A DNA stretch of 64,000 nt from JBEKHT01 sp049516595 (GTDB taxonomy: Bacteria; Chloroflexota; Anaerolineae; Anaerolineales; RBG-16-64-43), in contig JBEKSY010000009.1 in assembly GCA_049516595.1 (NCBI GenBank), positions 53,242 through 117,241 on the forward strand, written 5' to 3'. Of this stretch, positions 1 to 8,406 are shown in pieces. How positions within the stretch are numbered: position 1 is the stretch's first letter; each line of letters opens with the position of its first letter. Made by a program: the position numbers and the translations under genes. The notes beneath the pieces are model-generated. The model did not search any database. It was not told the origin of the DNA and worked only from the letters and a program-made list of their open reading frames with translations.

Positions 1-295
1 GGAAGGAACGGAGCCACTTGGATAGATCGGCGACGAAGGACAGCGTATCCCGCTGGGTGCGTGCCGGCGTCGTGTCAAAGCCAGCGGCGATCTCGGCCAG
101 GATGGTATCAAAGCTTGCCCCGAACCGCTTGGGGGGTGTGTAGAAGAGCAGGTCATTCAGCGCATCTTCGACCCGACCATTGAGGACCAAGGTCAACGGG
201 TCGCGGTTGGCAGACCGCTGCCGGGCGCGGAGCTCGGAACGGATTGTGTCGGTCAGGCTCTTCTCGTTGTCAATCTCAGTCGGTTCTAATGCCAC
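1..295 (-). CDS. Partial protein of unknown function, cut by the left window edge
   Basis: On the minus strand a frame opens at a GTG at 295 and stays open for 98 codons to the edge of the window. An AAGG lies about six bases before the GTG, and the start overlaps the last 20 bases of the preceding epimerase gene, which suggests translational coupling. The N-terminus reads VALEPTEIDNEKSLTD and is followed by a charged, helix-like stretch and then LLFYTPPKRFG. I recognise no family. It is the last visible gene of the operon that begins with the aminotransferase, so a role in the same sugar or amino-sugar pathway is likely but unproven. Confidence 0.6.
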   Translation of the reverse strand, partial: MALEPTEIDNEKSLTDTIRSELRARQRSANRDPLTLVLNGRVEDALNDLLFYTPPKRFGASFDTILAEIAAGFDTTPARTQRDTLSFVADLSKWLRSF

Positions 296-1202
296 CGCTA
301 CCTTTGCCCGACTCGGGTCTCGGATGGTCTGCGAGTCCCCGGGTCTCCCGGCGCGCAGCCAAACCCGGTGCGACCGGGGTGGCCGAATGCGCCCACGTTT
401 CCCGCACGTAGCGGGCGGAGTCCTCCACCCCCTGCCGTCCCCGGAAGGAAGCCTCCTCCATGCACACCCAGCCGTCCCAGCCCGCACGCTGCAGGCGATG
501 GAAGACACGGTCGAGCGGTGCCAGACCGGTCCCCAGCAGGACCGGCTTCAGCTCCCCGCGCACAGCCGTGTCGGCGACGTGGAGGCTGACGACGCGGCCG
601 ATGACCTGCTCAAGCAGACCCAACGGATCCTCGCAGAAGGCCGTAGCGTTTCCGGTGTCGAAGTTCACGCCGAGATTGGCGTCCGCTGTCTGGCGCACAA
701 TTTCCAAGAAAATGTCCGGGGGTTGCGAGAAGTCAGTGTAATCCCATGCCCCAGGCTTGGCGTGATTCTCATAGACAGGTCGAACGCGCAAACCGTCGCT
801 CTGCTCGACCAGCCGGGTGAGGCCTTCGACCGCCCAGCGGATCCCATCTCGACGACCCGTCTCCGGATGCGCCTGACCGGCGGTCACACGGAGCAGATCC
901 GCCCCGATTTCCTGGGCGATGGCAGCGGCTTCGACCGCCAGGTGTAGTTCGCGATCACGAACCGATGCCTGGGGATGGGTGAAGTCGGGGTACGAAGTGA
1001 GCATGGCGACACGCATGCCAGCGTCCTCGACTTGGCGTCTGATATCCGTCGCGCACCTGACCGTTCGTTCGGGAAGGAAGAGAATACTCAGGTCGATGGC
1101 CTCGAGGCCTAGCTCGGCGCCCATACGGGCCCAATCGGCGATCGACATGTGTCCGCAGATGATCTCCGGGAAGAAGGAAACGGGCAAGCAGCTTAACTTC
1201 AT
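276..1202 (-). CDS. Xylose-isomerase-like TIM-barrel sugar isomerase/epimerase
   Basis: A protein of about 308 residues of the sugar phosphate isomerase/epimerase superfamily (AP endonuclease 2 / xylose isomerase-like TIM barrel). The start MKLSCLPVSFF at 1202 is chosen over an upstream in-frame start because it gives an ATGA overlap with the stop of the preceding epimerase. Family-type strand ends are visible: a YENHAKPG segment in mid-protein, LGVNFDTGNAT with metal-binding Asp, VSLHVADT with His, and VCMEEASF with a C-terminal Glu. Such enzymes isomerise or epimerise sugars and inosose-type ketones using a divalent metal. The exact substrate cannot be read from the sequence. It is co-transcribed with a second, different epimerase. 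Confidence 0.85.
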   Translation of the reverse strand: MKLSCLPVSFFPEIICGHMSIADWARMGAELGLEAIDLSILFLPERTVRCATDIRRQVEDAGMRVAMLTSYPDFTHPQASVRDRELHLAVEAAAIAQEIGADLLRVTAGQAHPETGRRDGIRWAVEGLTRLVEQSDGLRVRPVYENHAKPGAWDYTDFSQPPDIFLEIVRQTADANLGVNFDTGNATAFCEDPLGLLEQVIGRVVSLHVADTAVRGELKPVLLGTGLAPLDRVFHRLQRAGWDGWVCMEEASFRGRQGVEDSARYVRETWAHSATPVAPGLAARRETRGLADHPRPESGKGSGGIRTD

Positions 1203-2038
1203 ATCTGCTGCTCCAGGAGGGCGCGCATGCGCGCCATCGTGCACTTGGCGGCCGTGTCGGGATCGGGTTGTCCCAGAAGCTCGGCGGACAGGAAACCGTC
1301 GTAGCCGATTTCGCCAAGGATGGCGATGACCTTGGCAAAATCAATCATGCCCTGCCCGGGAGGAAGGCGGTTATTGTCTCCGATATGTACGTGCCACAGC
1401 TTGTCGGCGCGCATCGCACGCTGGAAGGGTTCAGACCAGGACTTCTCCTCGATATTGGCGTGGAACGTGTCCAGCAGGAGGCCAACGGATCCGTGACCGA
1501 TCTCATCCAGGAAGGCCAGCCCCTGCTCCGCGGTGTTGACCAGGTCGGCTTCGTAACGATTCAGAGGTTCGATCGCCAGGCGTATGCCATGCTCTGCGGC
1601 GAGTTCGGCCGCCTCGCGCAGGATGGCGGCCAGCCGCGCCCGGCCATTGGATCCAGCCGTGGATAGGCGCCCGCGAAAGCTGCCGATAGTGACGAGCGGG
1701 GCCTGCATCTGGGCGGCAAAGCGGATGAGCTCGTGCAGACGTTCGCGTGCCCGACCGGCCCGGTCTCGATCGCTGTCCAGGAGTGTGAGCCCCGAAACGA
1801 TCGCGGCAGCTCCACTCCCGACGGCGGAAACGACCAGGCCTTGGGCTTGGAGATGGCGCTGCAGGTCCGGGATATCAAGCATGGCAGGCTCGGCGGTCAT
1901 GAGCTCCAGGCCGTCGGCGCCCAAGGCGTGGGCCTTGGCAGCCTTTTCGTGAAACGTCCCCGAGAGCAAAGCCACCGGGACCTCGGCGTCGACTTCGGGC
2001 GTCTGGATTGCCAAGGAGAGCTTCATTTGGGCGGTCAT
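1199..2038 (-). CDS. D-psicose/D-tagatose 3-epimerase-like TIM-barrel enzyme
   Basis: A second xylose-isomerase-like TIM barrel, about 279 residues from the ATG at 2038. A GTG at 2062, directly after the upstream stop, is also possible, but only the ATG has an AGG just before it. The signatures LAIEPLNRYEADLVNT, LLLDTFHANIEE and LWHVHIGDNN carry the Glu, Asp and His ligands expected in D-tagatose 3-epimerase and hydroxypyruvate isomerase relatives, and a final Glu is in FLSAELLG. It probably epimerises a ketose at C3. It lies between the aminotransferase and the other epimerase with a 4-base overlap, so the three genes should be one operon under the promoter near 3600. Confidence 0.85.
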   Translation of the reverse strand: MTAQMKLSLAIQTPEVDAEVPVALLSGTFHEKAAKAHALGADGLELMTAEPAMLDIPDLQRHLQAQGLVVSAVGSGAAAIVSGLTLLDSDRDRAGRARERLHELIRFAAQMQAPLVTIGSFRGRLSTAGSNGRARLAAILREAAELAAEHGIRLAIEPLNRYEADLVNTAEQGLAFLDEIGHGSVGLLLDTFHANIEEKSWSEPFQRAMRADKLWHVHIGDNNRLPPGQGMIDFAKVIAILGEIGYDGFLSAELLGQPDPDTAAKCTMARMRALLEQQI

Positions 2039-2062
2039 ATCCTGTTCATCCGCGTCGAGCAC

Positions 2063-3430
2063 TTACATCACAATCTGCTGGCGAAGGTCAGTCTCCACCT
2101 GGGTAAGGGCCTCGTCCAGGATGCCCATGACCTCGTCAATCTGTGCGGCATTGATAGTCAACGGCGGTGCCATGAGCACCATGTCGCCCATGACACCATC
2201 AACGCAGCCCGTGCTTGGGTAGGTCACCAGGCCTCGCTCAAGCGCAGCGACCTCGAGACGACGACTCACGTAGAGCCCGGGTGCAAAGGGCTCCTTGGTC
2301 TTGCGATCGCGGACGAGCTCGAATCCGAACATTAGGCCGGCGCCGCGGACGTCCCCAATGGAGACGTGCTTGTCCATCAGCCTTCGCACCCCGGCCCGGG
2401 CCTGGTCTCCGCGCTGACGCGAGTTCTCGACCAGGTTATGCCTCAGCGTGTAGTTGATGACGGCGATGGCCCCGGCACAGGAGACGGCGTTGGCGTTGAG
2501 GGTATGGCCGGCCTTGAAGGGAGAATGATTTCGCTCCAGAGTGCCCCACAGCTCATCACGAGCGATGACGGCTGAGAGGGGCGTGTAGCCGGCCGTCATG
2601 CCCTTGGCCGTGGCGATGATATCGGCAGTCACATCCCAGTGCTCGATTCCCCACAAGGTGCCCGTTCGCCCCCATCCCGTCATCACCTCATCGGCGATGA
2701 ACAGGACGTCGTACTTGTTGCAGATCTCTCGGATCACCTCGAAGTACCCGTCCGGCGCGGGCACCGCGCCCAGCGCCGCCCCAACCACCGGCTCGGCAAT
2801 GAAGACGGCGACGTTCTCGGGCCCCTGCTGGGCGATGGCCGAGTCCAAGAACCGGGCGCACAGGAGACCGCACTCGGGGTAGGTCTTCTCGAAAGGGCAG
2901 CGATAGCAGTAGGCCGGCGGGATATGCGGCGAATCGACGAACATGGGCTGGAACACCTTGCGCCGCGATGTCAACCCGGAGAAGCCGGCCACGGCGAGGT
3001 TGTTGCCGTGGAAGGAGCGCCAGCGCGTGATGATCTGAAATTTAGTGGGCTGGCCCTTCTCGACCCAGTACTGCCGCGCCAGGCGGACGGCGTCGTCGTT
3101 GGCGTCCGTCCCTGTGCAGGTCACCCATACGCGGCTGTTGTCCTTCAACTCTCCCGGTGCAAGGCTCACGACTAGGTCGCTCAGCTCTAGGAACTGGCTA
3201 TTGGTGAAGGCATGAGCCGGGTAGAAAGAGAACTTCTGCGCCTGGGCGTACATCGCTTCGGAGATCTCCTTCACCCCGTGCCCGATGTTGGCCACTACCG
3301 AGGATCCTCCGGATCCGTCGATGTAGCGGCGCCCTTGTGCGTCGTACAGGTAGATCCCTTCAGCCCGCTCCATGACTGGGAAATCACGATGCCACTCCCG
3401 ATGGACCGCGTGGACATTCGGCTTAGTCAT
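2063..3430 (-). CDS. Class III PLP-dependent aminotransferase
   Basis: About 455 residues from the ATG at 3430, which has GGAGGG a few bases upstream; an upstream extension in the same frame is not protein-like. The fold-type I class III pattern is clear: LYDAQGRRYIDGSGG near the N-terminus, FIADEVMTGWGRTG with the PLP-binding Asp, then ATAKGMTAGYTPLSAV with the Schiff-base Lys. Family members move amino groups between omega-amino acids, amino alcohols or amino sugars and 2-oxo acids. It is the first gene of the operon and lies about 140 bp after a LacI-type operator. Its pairing with sugar epimerases hints at an amino-sugar or beta-amino-acid substrate, which is inference. Confidence 0.92.
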   Translation of the reverse strand: MTKPNVHAVHREWHRDFPVMERAEGIYLYDAQGRRYIDGSGGSSVVANIGHGVKEISEAMYAQAQKFSFYPAHAFTNSQFLELSDLVVSLAPGELKDNSRVWVTCTGTDANDDAVRLARQYWVEKGQPTKFQIITRWRSFHGNNLAVAGFSGLTSRRKVFQPMFVDSPHIPPAYCYRCPFEKTYPECGLLCARFLDSAIAQQGPENVAVFIAEPVVGAALGAVPAPDGYFEVIREICNKYDVLFIADEVMTGWGRTGTLWGIEHWDVTADIIATAKGMTAGYTPLSAVIARDELWGTLERNHSPFKAGHTLNANAVSCAGAIAVINYTLRHNLVENSRQRGDQARAGVRRLMDKHVSIGDVRGAGLMFGFELVRDRKTKEPFAPGLYVSRRLEVAALERGLVTYPSTGCVDGVMGDMVLMAPPLTINAAQIDEVMGILDEALTQVETDLRQQIVM

Positions 3431-3567
3431 GATGCCTCCCTCCAACCGTGCGTTACCCGTAGTCCGCTGCTTGCCATATCGTCCCGATGACCTGTCAAAA
3501 TGCGTAGCGCCCAGTAATGTCGGGACGGTCGCAGACCAACCCCTGGCGTCACAGGCCTGCAACTATC

Positions 3568-3617
3568 TGCAAACGATTACATGTCACAAGGGTAGCATAT
3601 GAATTGATGGGTGTCAA
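3568..3617 (-). promoter_or_regulatory. Promoter and LacI-type operator (site A) of the aminotransferase operon
   Basis: Read on the minus strand, TTGACA (3617-3612) and TACCCT (3594-3589) are separated by 17 bases. About seven bases after the -10 comes the near-palindrome TGTAATCGTTTGCA (TGCAAACGATTACA on the plus strand, 3568-3581). The operator covers the expected transcription start, as in a classic LacI-type roadblock. The same design recurs at four other promoters in this window. Confidence 0.72.
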
Positions 3618-3674
3618 CTTAGCCCGCGCCCGGACCAAGGGCGCTTGTGCTGTTGAGGCAGAGTGATGACCTGA

Positions 3675-3880
3675 TGGTGGCCGAAACTGCTGACTCTCGG
3701 GGAAGAGTCTATTGCCCAATATGATGGTGCTCTGGTCCGGGGTCTGAACAAGGACCTGCGCAGATGGGAGCGGATCCACAACACGACCCGGCTCCACCAC
3801 TCGCTTGGCAAAAGGAAGCCGGCGTGGTATCCCCAGGAGTGCTTCCCCAAGTTGGCCCCGACGACCTCCCTGTCTCATAA
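3675..3880 (+). pseudogene. C-terminal remnant of an IS481-type transposase
   Basis: An uninterrupted stretch in one plus-strand frame reads YDGALVRGLNKDLRRWERI and then HNTTRLHHSLGKRKP. This is the end of the integrase-core domain of IS481-type transposases (compare LNQALSRWQRIYNFVRPHR in the intact copy at the right end of this window). It then reads CFPKLAPTTSLSHN, matching CHPHLAPKLSHMY there. A stop lies just upstream at 3672 and nothing of the DDE core remains. TGTCTCAT at 3871 resembles the inner part of that element's terminal repeat, so this is probably the end of a decayed element. Confidence 0.7.
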
Positions 3881-3902
3881 TGCAATGGACAAGTACACCG
3901 CG

Positions 3903-3962
3903 TTGACGTGCTCTAAGGAGTGTGCTAAGCTCTCCATGCTCGGGACTACGCAATCGTTTGCA
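3903..3962 (+). promoter_or_regulatory. Promoter and LacI-type operator (site B) upstream of the M24 peptidase
   Basis: TTGACG (3903-3908), a 17-base spacer and TAAGCT (3926-3931) form a promoter, followed by CGCAATCGTTTGCA at 3949-3962, a close match to the other operator sites. The gene it would serve begins at 4267, so the leader would be about 325 bases. I see no convincing gene or RNA structure between 3963 and 4266; short open frames there lack ribosome sites. Confidence 0.6.
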
Positions 3963-4266
3963 GACAGACCCCCAGAATGCGAAGCGCAATCGCGGCCCTC
4001 ACAATTGCGTTCGGACGGCCGATATAATCCTTCGGTAAGCCATGTAGAGCATTGCAAATCCGACCGGATATGCCCGCTGATCTCTCCAGTATGTCTAGCC
4101 TGCAGGCCATGGAGGCGCATTAATGGGGACCATCCCTGCAGTTGGGGCAGTTGAAGGCGGGTGCTATGTGCTGCAACCAAGCAGTAAGAACCAAGCGGTG
4201 TCCATAATCCTGAGGCGAGCAAGCTCCGGGCCTTGACCATCCCCCAATCCTTCAAGGGCATCCCCC

Positions 4267-5391
4267 ATGGACGAGTATAACCTGCAGCGATTGGCCGGTT
4301 ACCTTCGTGAACAGCGCATCAGCGCTGCTCTACTTAGCAATCCAGCTACCCTCACTTGGTTGACAGGTTACGCTCCTGAGATCGAAACTGGTCTGAGCCC
4401 CTTCGAAGGGGGGCCTGCCCTAAGCTGGTGGCATGAAGGAGCCCTGACCCTGGTTGTCTCGGATCAGGAAGCCTCCGCTGCTCAGTGTCATGGGGTTGAG
4501 GTGGTTCCGTATCTCTCGTACACCTTTGAGCAGAGATTGGCGGGCCTGCAGCGGCAAGTGCAGGCGCTTGGCGAGCTGTTGGCCAGGAACGCACATCTCA
4601 CGGGGAGAGTCGGCGTTGAGATGGGCTTCCTCCCCGCCGCAATTGCCGCTGCGCTTCGTGAATCTTTGCCCCATGCTGAGTTCCGGGACCTAGACGGATC
4701 CTTTGATGTACTGAGGGCGGTGAAATCACGAGAGGAGATTGGCAAGGTGAGGTCGGCCCTTAAGTTGTGCGACCATGCACAGGACTACATTCGATTGAAC
4801 GCAGTAGCAGGCACCAGTGAGTTGGAGTTGTGGGGAAGGGTGAGAGGCTACATGGAGGCGATCGCTGGAACCCGGCTTCCCATTCAGGCAGACCTTGTGG
4901 CGGGGAAGCGGGCCGCCAACGTTGGGGGTCCACCCAGTGGCTATACCATCCAAGATGGCGACGTGCTGATTTTTGATGTAGTGCCACGAGTCGATGGATA
5001 TTGGGGCGACAACGCTGCTACCTATTTCATCGGTGAGCCTGCACCTGAGCTGCGCAAGGCGTATTCACTCGTGTGGTCGGCGTTGAAGCGGGCCATAGAT
5101 GCCATCAGGCCCGGAATCAAGGCGGGCGATCTCGATCAGATGATGAGGTTGGCAATACGGGATAAGGGCTATCAACCTTATCCGCACCATTCTGGTCACG
5201 GCGTGGGGACGACCTACCACGAGGAACCGCGAATTGTTCCCTATAGCGGCTTGGTCCTTGAGCCAGGGATGGTACTGGCGGTTGAACCCGGGATCTATCT
5301 GCCTGGGCTGGGCGGGGTCCGCCTGGAGGAGGTCGTGCTCTTGACTGCTGATGGATGCGAGATTCTCACCAAGCATCTTCTTGACGCGTAG
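4267..5391 (+). CDS. M24-family metallopeptidase (Xaa-Pro aminopeptidase / creatinase-like)
   Basis: A 374-residue two-domain protein. The N-terminal creatinase-like domain contains LLSNPATLTWLTGYAPE, and the C-terminal pita-bread domain carries metal-site motifs: DVVPRVDGYWGDNAATYF (two Asp), PHHSGHGVG (His), AVEPGIY (Glu) and VRLEEVVLL (Glu). Members cleave Xaa-Pro bonds or hydrolyse C-N bonds in small guanidino or N-methyl compounds (creatinase), so peptide cleavage should not be assumed. A second copy with the same N-terminal signature (LLSNPASITWLTGYA) is present but frameshifted at 46573-47701, beside the other MttB/AOR cluster. The gene probably belongs to the LacI-type regulon through site B. 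Confidence 0.9.
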   Translation: MDEYNLQRLAGYLREQRISAALLSNPATLTWLTGYAPEIETGLSPFEGGPALSWWHEGALTLVVSDQEASAAQCHGVEVVPYLSYTFEQRLAGLQRQVQALGELLARNAHLTGRVGVEMGFLPAAIAAALRESLPHAEFRDLDGSFDVLRAVKSREEIGKVRSALKLCDHAQDYIRLNAVAGTSELELWGRVRGYMEAIAGTRLPIQADLVAGKRAANVGGPPSGYTIQDGDVLIFDVVPRVDGYWGDNAATYFIGEPAPELRKAYSLVWSALKRAIDAIRPGIKAGDLDQMMRLAIRDKGYQPYPHHSGHGVGTTYHEEPRIVPYSGLVLEPGMVLAVEPGIYLPGLGGVRLEEVVLLTADGCEILTKHLLDA

Positions 5392-5579
5392 GCGCTCCGC
5401 GCACGCCTGAACCGGACGGCGCCCGACGAAAGCTGGGACCTGAGCGCAGTTGGCGCGGAAGATAGGGGGAGGGAGGACGGACTGTAGGAGAGCAGCATTG
5501 CATCTCCTGCCACTCCGGCAGACCTCCTGTGGAGCCGGGTATCTCGGCGGGGGTGAGGGAAATCAGGAGAACCTAAGCC

Positions 5580-6335
5580 ATGATGGGGAAGAAAAAGGTG
5601 ATTGTCACCGGAGCGTCATCGGGCATAGGCCGAGCCACGGCGGTACGTTTTGCCCGGGAGGGCTGGGACGTTTGCGTCACTGCCCGACGGGAGAGGGAAC
5701 TGAAAGAGGTTGTTGCTTCCTTCCCGTCCGGCGATCATATCCTGGTACCAGGTGACTACAGCAAGGTAGAAACGAGTCAAGTCGTCGGAGAATGCATACG
5801 CAGTGCCTGGCAGAGGCTAGATGCACTGGCTAACTGCGCGGGCGCGTATATCCTGGTCGACGCCTTCGAGGGGCAGATTCAAGAGTGGCGCCAAGCGTTC
5901 GATTTGATGGTCAATGGCGCACTGTTCATGACCCGTGCTGCAGTTCCTCTCATGACCGAAGGTGGAAGGATTATCCACGTCACATCCATCCACGGGGAGC
6001 GGGCTGAAGCAAGGGCAAGTGCCTACAGCATGGCCAAGGCCGCCCTCAACCAGTATTGCCGATCTCTGGCACTAGAGCTAGCCTCGAAACAGATCCTCGT
6101 CAACGCCGTTGCACCAGGGTTCATAAGCACCGAGATGAGCATAGTCAACGGGGTAAACGAGCTAGAGACGGAGTCATTCAGGCGGGACTATGTGGTTGGC
6201 GGGCACCTTCCCCTCCGGCGTCCGGGCATGTCGGAGGAGGTCGCTGGGGTGATCTACTTTCTGGCGGGGCCAGACGCGACCTACATAACGGGACAGGTGA
6301 TTACCGTTGATGGCGGTCTGACGATCACGTTTTGA
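5580..6335 (+). CDS. Short-chain dehydrogenase/reductase (SDR)
   Basis: A 251-residue classical SDR. VIVTGASSGIGRAT at the N-terminus is the TGxxxGIG nucleotide-binding loop, NCAGAY is the central NAG-type motif, and YSMAKAALNQYCRSLA holds the catalytic Tyr and Lys, preceded by VTSIHGERA with the Ser. The C-terminal GQVITVDGG is typical. AGGAG lies about ten bases before the first of two adjacent ATG codons. It follows the M24 peptidase by about 190 bases on the same strand and may share its promoter. It should interconvert an alcohol and a ketone or aldehyde with NAD(P); the substrate is unknown. Confidence 0.92.
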   Translation: MMGKKKVIVTGASSGIGRATAVRFAREGWDVCVTARRERELKEVVASFPSGDHILVPGDYSKVETSQVVGECIRSAWQRLDALANCAGAYILVDAFEGQIQEWRQAFDLMVNGALFMTRAAVPLMTEGGRIIHVTSIHGERAEARASAYSMAKAALNQYCRSLALELASKQILVNAVAPGFISTEMSIVNGVNELETESFRRDYVVGGHLPLRRPGMSEEVAGVIYFLAGPDATYITGQVITVDGGLTITF

Positions 6336-6370
6336 AAGGGGCCTGTGCGGTTCGTCCCTTTCTCAAACGT
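6327..6370 (+). terminator. Stem-loop overlapping the end of the SDR gene
   Basis: ACGTTTTGAAAGGG (6327-6340) can pair with CCCTTTCTCAAACGT (6356-6370) with one bulge, including the SDR stop codon. There is no run of T afterwards, so it may be a weak terminator or a transcript-end stabiliser. Confidence 0.45.
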
Positions 6371-6914
6371 TGACGCGGATTCTCCACGGGGCTGTACGGC
6401 CAGCTCGGCGTTCAAGGGGGGATGAAACAACGCCCGCCTACGCGATTGGAATGTGCAAGGCTGGGCGCATCATCTTGGCAAGCATGAGGTTTGAGGAGAC
6501 AGAGCTGTCCCCGCGCAGAGCTTGCATAGCTGAGCATGTTTAGGTGGCCCTTCGGGGCGCAGGCCGCACAACGCTGCATGCAGACGCCTCAATTACAGAT
6601 CTCAAGTCGCGGCGTGCCTGCCTGGCAGACCAACCCACAGAACGGATCAGAGGGACCCGTCTACGGAACTAGCGATGGGGCATGTGAGGCCCTAGTCCTC
6701 ATGACTAGTGAGAGCAATGTGGTTCTCCAGAACGTCCAGCATTTGTGACTGGAGGGTTATGAGAGGGAATTGGCTGCTGCTTTCACCGTACAAGGCGTAA
6801 TCTGCCTGCATGTCTCAAACAAGAGCGCCCCCAGGGGAGCATTGCGAGGGATCGTGTGTGATCATTCCCTAGGAAAGCATCGTACAAGTCGTCCTTTCCC
6901 GTACCAAGGAGTAC
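6371..6914. other. Gap between SDR and oxidoreductase genes, no gene seen
   Basis: About 540 bases without a convincing reading frame; open frames here lack ribosome sites and protein-like content. I found no match to the LacI-type operator that flanks neighbouring promoters. A promoter for the next gene should lie here but I cannot place it. Confidence 0.5.
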
Positions 6915-8063
6915 ATGCGCATGACCAACCACACTTTGCATTCGCGCGACAACCCTGCAGTCGAACCGGTAAGGCTGGGCATTGTTGGGTGCGGGTACAT
7001 TTGCCCCACCTACCTGAGGACGCTTAGAACGTTGCGAATTGTAGAAGTCCTTGCGTGCGCGGATGTTCTGCTTGATAGAGCCGAGGCAGTTACGAAAGAG
7101 TTCGGCGTTCCGATCGCCTGTTCAGTCGAGGATCTGTTGACGAACCCCGAGATCGAGATCGTCGTGAATCTCACACCACCACGCCTGCATTCCGAAATTG
7201 CCCACAAGGCAATTCAGGCCGGCAAGTCTGTCTACAATGAAAAACCTCTCGCAGTTCTCTTCCCGGAAGGGGAATCCCTCCTCCAGGAAGCGAAGACCAG
7301 AGGCTTGCGGGTCGGATGTGCACCTGACACATTCTTGGGGGGCGGCCTCCAGACTTGCCGAAAGGTAATCGATGACGGTTGGATAGGCAGACCGGTGGCA
7401 GCATCGGCATTCATGGTGTGTCACGGCCACGAGGACTGGCACCCAAACGTAGACTTCTACTATCAGCCCGGCGGTGGCCCTCTTCTCGATATGGGACCGT
7501 ACTACTTAACAGCGCTCACGACCATACTTGGGCCTATACGCAGGGTCACAGGATTCACAGCGATGGGCTTCAAAGAGAGGGAGACCCAACTTCCGGGGGG
7601 CTTGACGAGGACAATCAATGTCAACACCCCGACTCATATTGTGGCCGGTCTCGAGTTCCACAGTGGAGTTATCGCCGCCCTCGTCACAAGTTTCGATGTC
7701 TGGGCAAGTGAACTGCCTCGAATCGAGGTCTATGGTGCAGAAGGTACACTTAGCTTACCCGATCCTGATGTGTTCAGCGGTCCGGTGCGCATAATCCGTG
7801 CACGACAGGCGCAGTGGTCCGAAATGCCACTCGTCCATGGCTATGCCGAGGAGAGTAGAGGGATTGGCATTGCCGATATGGCCTACGGCATTCGGCTCGG
7901 GAGGCCTCACAGAGCAAGTGGCGACTTGGCCCTTCATGTGCTTGAGGTCATGCTTGGAATTCAAGCGTCCGCGTTGACCGGAGATCACGTCGCAATGACT
8001 ACCACCTGTCAACTGCCGGAACCCCTGCCGACTGGATCAGGGGAGCATCGGCTTGTCCATTGA
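6915..8063 (+). CDS. Gfo/Idh/MocA-family oxidoreductase
   Basis: A 382-residue NAD(P)-dependent dehydrogenase. VRLGIVGCGYICPTYL near residue 18 is the Rossmann glycine motif, VVNLTPPRLHSEIA follows, and VYNEKPLAV contains the EKP motif with the conserved Lys. The C-terminal half (GGGPLLDMGPYYLTAL) matches the substrate-binding domain. AAGGAG lies just before the ATG at 6915. Enzymes of this family oxidise or reduce cyclitols, sugars and sugar derivatives. It is followed by a minus-strand block, so it is either monocistronic or the end of the peptidase-SDR transcript. The genes around it suggest sugar or polyol oxidation. Confidence 0.9.
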   Translation: MRMTNHTLHSRDNPAVEPVRLGIVGCGYICPTYLRTLRTLRIVEVLACADVLLDRAEAVTKEFGVPIACSVEDLLTNPEIEIVVNLTPPRLHSEIAHKAIQAGKSVYNEKPLAVLFPEGESLLQEAKTRGLRVGCAPDTFLGGGLQTCRKVIDDGWIGRPVAASAFMVCHGHEDWHPNVDFYYQPGGGPLLDMGPYYLTALTTILGPIRRVTGFTAMGFKERETQLPGGLTRTINVNTPTHIVAGLEFHSGVIAALVTSFDVWASELPRIEVYGAEGTLSLPDPDVFSGPVRIIRARQAQWSEMPLVHGYAEESRGIGIADMAYGIRLGRPHRASGDLALHVLEVMLGIQASALTGDHVAMTTTCQLPEPLPTGSGEHRLVH

Positions 8064-8103
8064 AACAGAATCCCCGGTGTGAGTTCATCCTGGGAGTCGC
8101 CCA

Positions 8104-8406
8104 TTAATTGAGCGAACTTGCCCAGTGATCCTGAATGGGTTCTACCCAGTCTTCATTCAGGCGATGCAGGATGAAGAAACGAACGGGCGGTACCTCTGAC
8201 CAGCCCGAACACATTGAGGCACCGCCAGGAGAGAGTCCCTGCGTCGTGCGGTCCACACTCGTGGCATCCCGAAGGAGGTCGACGGCCGCGTGAACCGAGG
8301 CGCAACGAAACCGGAAAAACAAGAGGCGCTCATTCTGTAGGCCTGACGCGACGATCGGCTCCGCCTCACCAGAGAATCCGCTTTTGCTGTGCTCGTTCCA
8401 AGTCAT
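8104..8406 (-). CDS. Small unknown protein coupled to the MttB-like gene
   Basis: A 100-codon minus-strand frame whose ATG overlaps the stop of the MttB-like gene as ATGA, the usual sign of translational coupling. The protein contains NERLLFFRFRCASVHAAVDLL and ends FFILHRLNEDWVEPIQDHW, which reads like a compact folded domain rather than antisense noise. I recognise no family. It could be a small partner of the methyltransferase or a chance frame; there is no other gene between 8064 and 8402 to compete with it. Confidence 0.42.
   Translation of the reverse strand: MTWNEHSKSGFSGEAEPIVASGLQNERLLFFRFRCASVHAAVDLLRDATSVDRTTQGLSPGGASMCSGWSEVPPVRFFILHRLNEDWVEPIQDHWASSLN

Noticed and set aside
6362..6375. 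Possible sixth LacI-type operator (CTCAAACGTTGACG)
   Set aside because: Only the AAACGTT core fits; the outer bases do not, there is no promoter beside it, and the sequence is part of the stem-loop at the end of the SDR gene.
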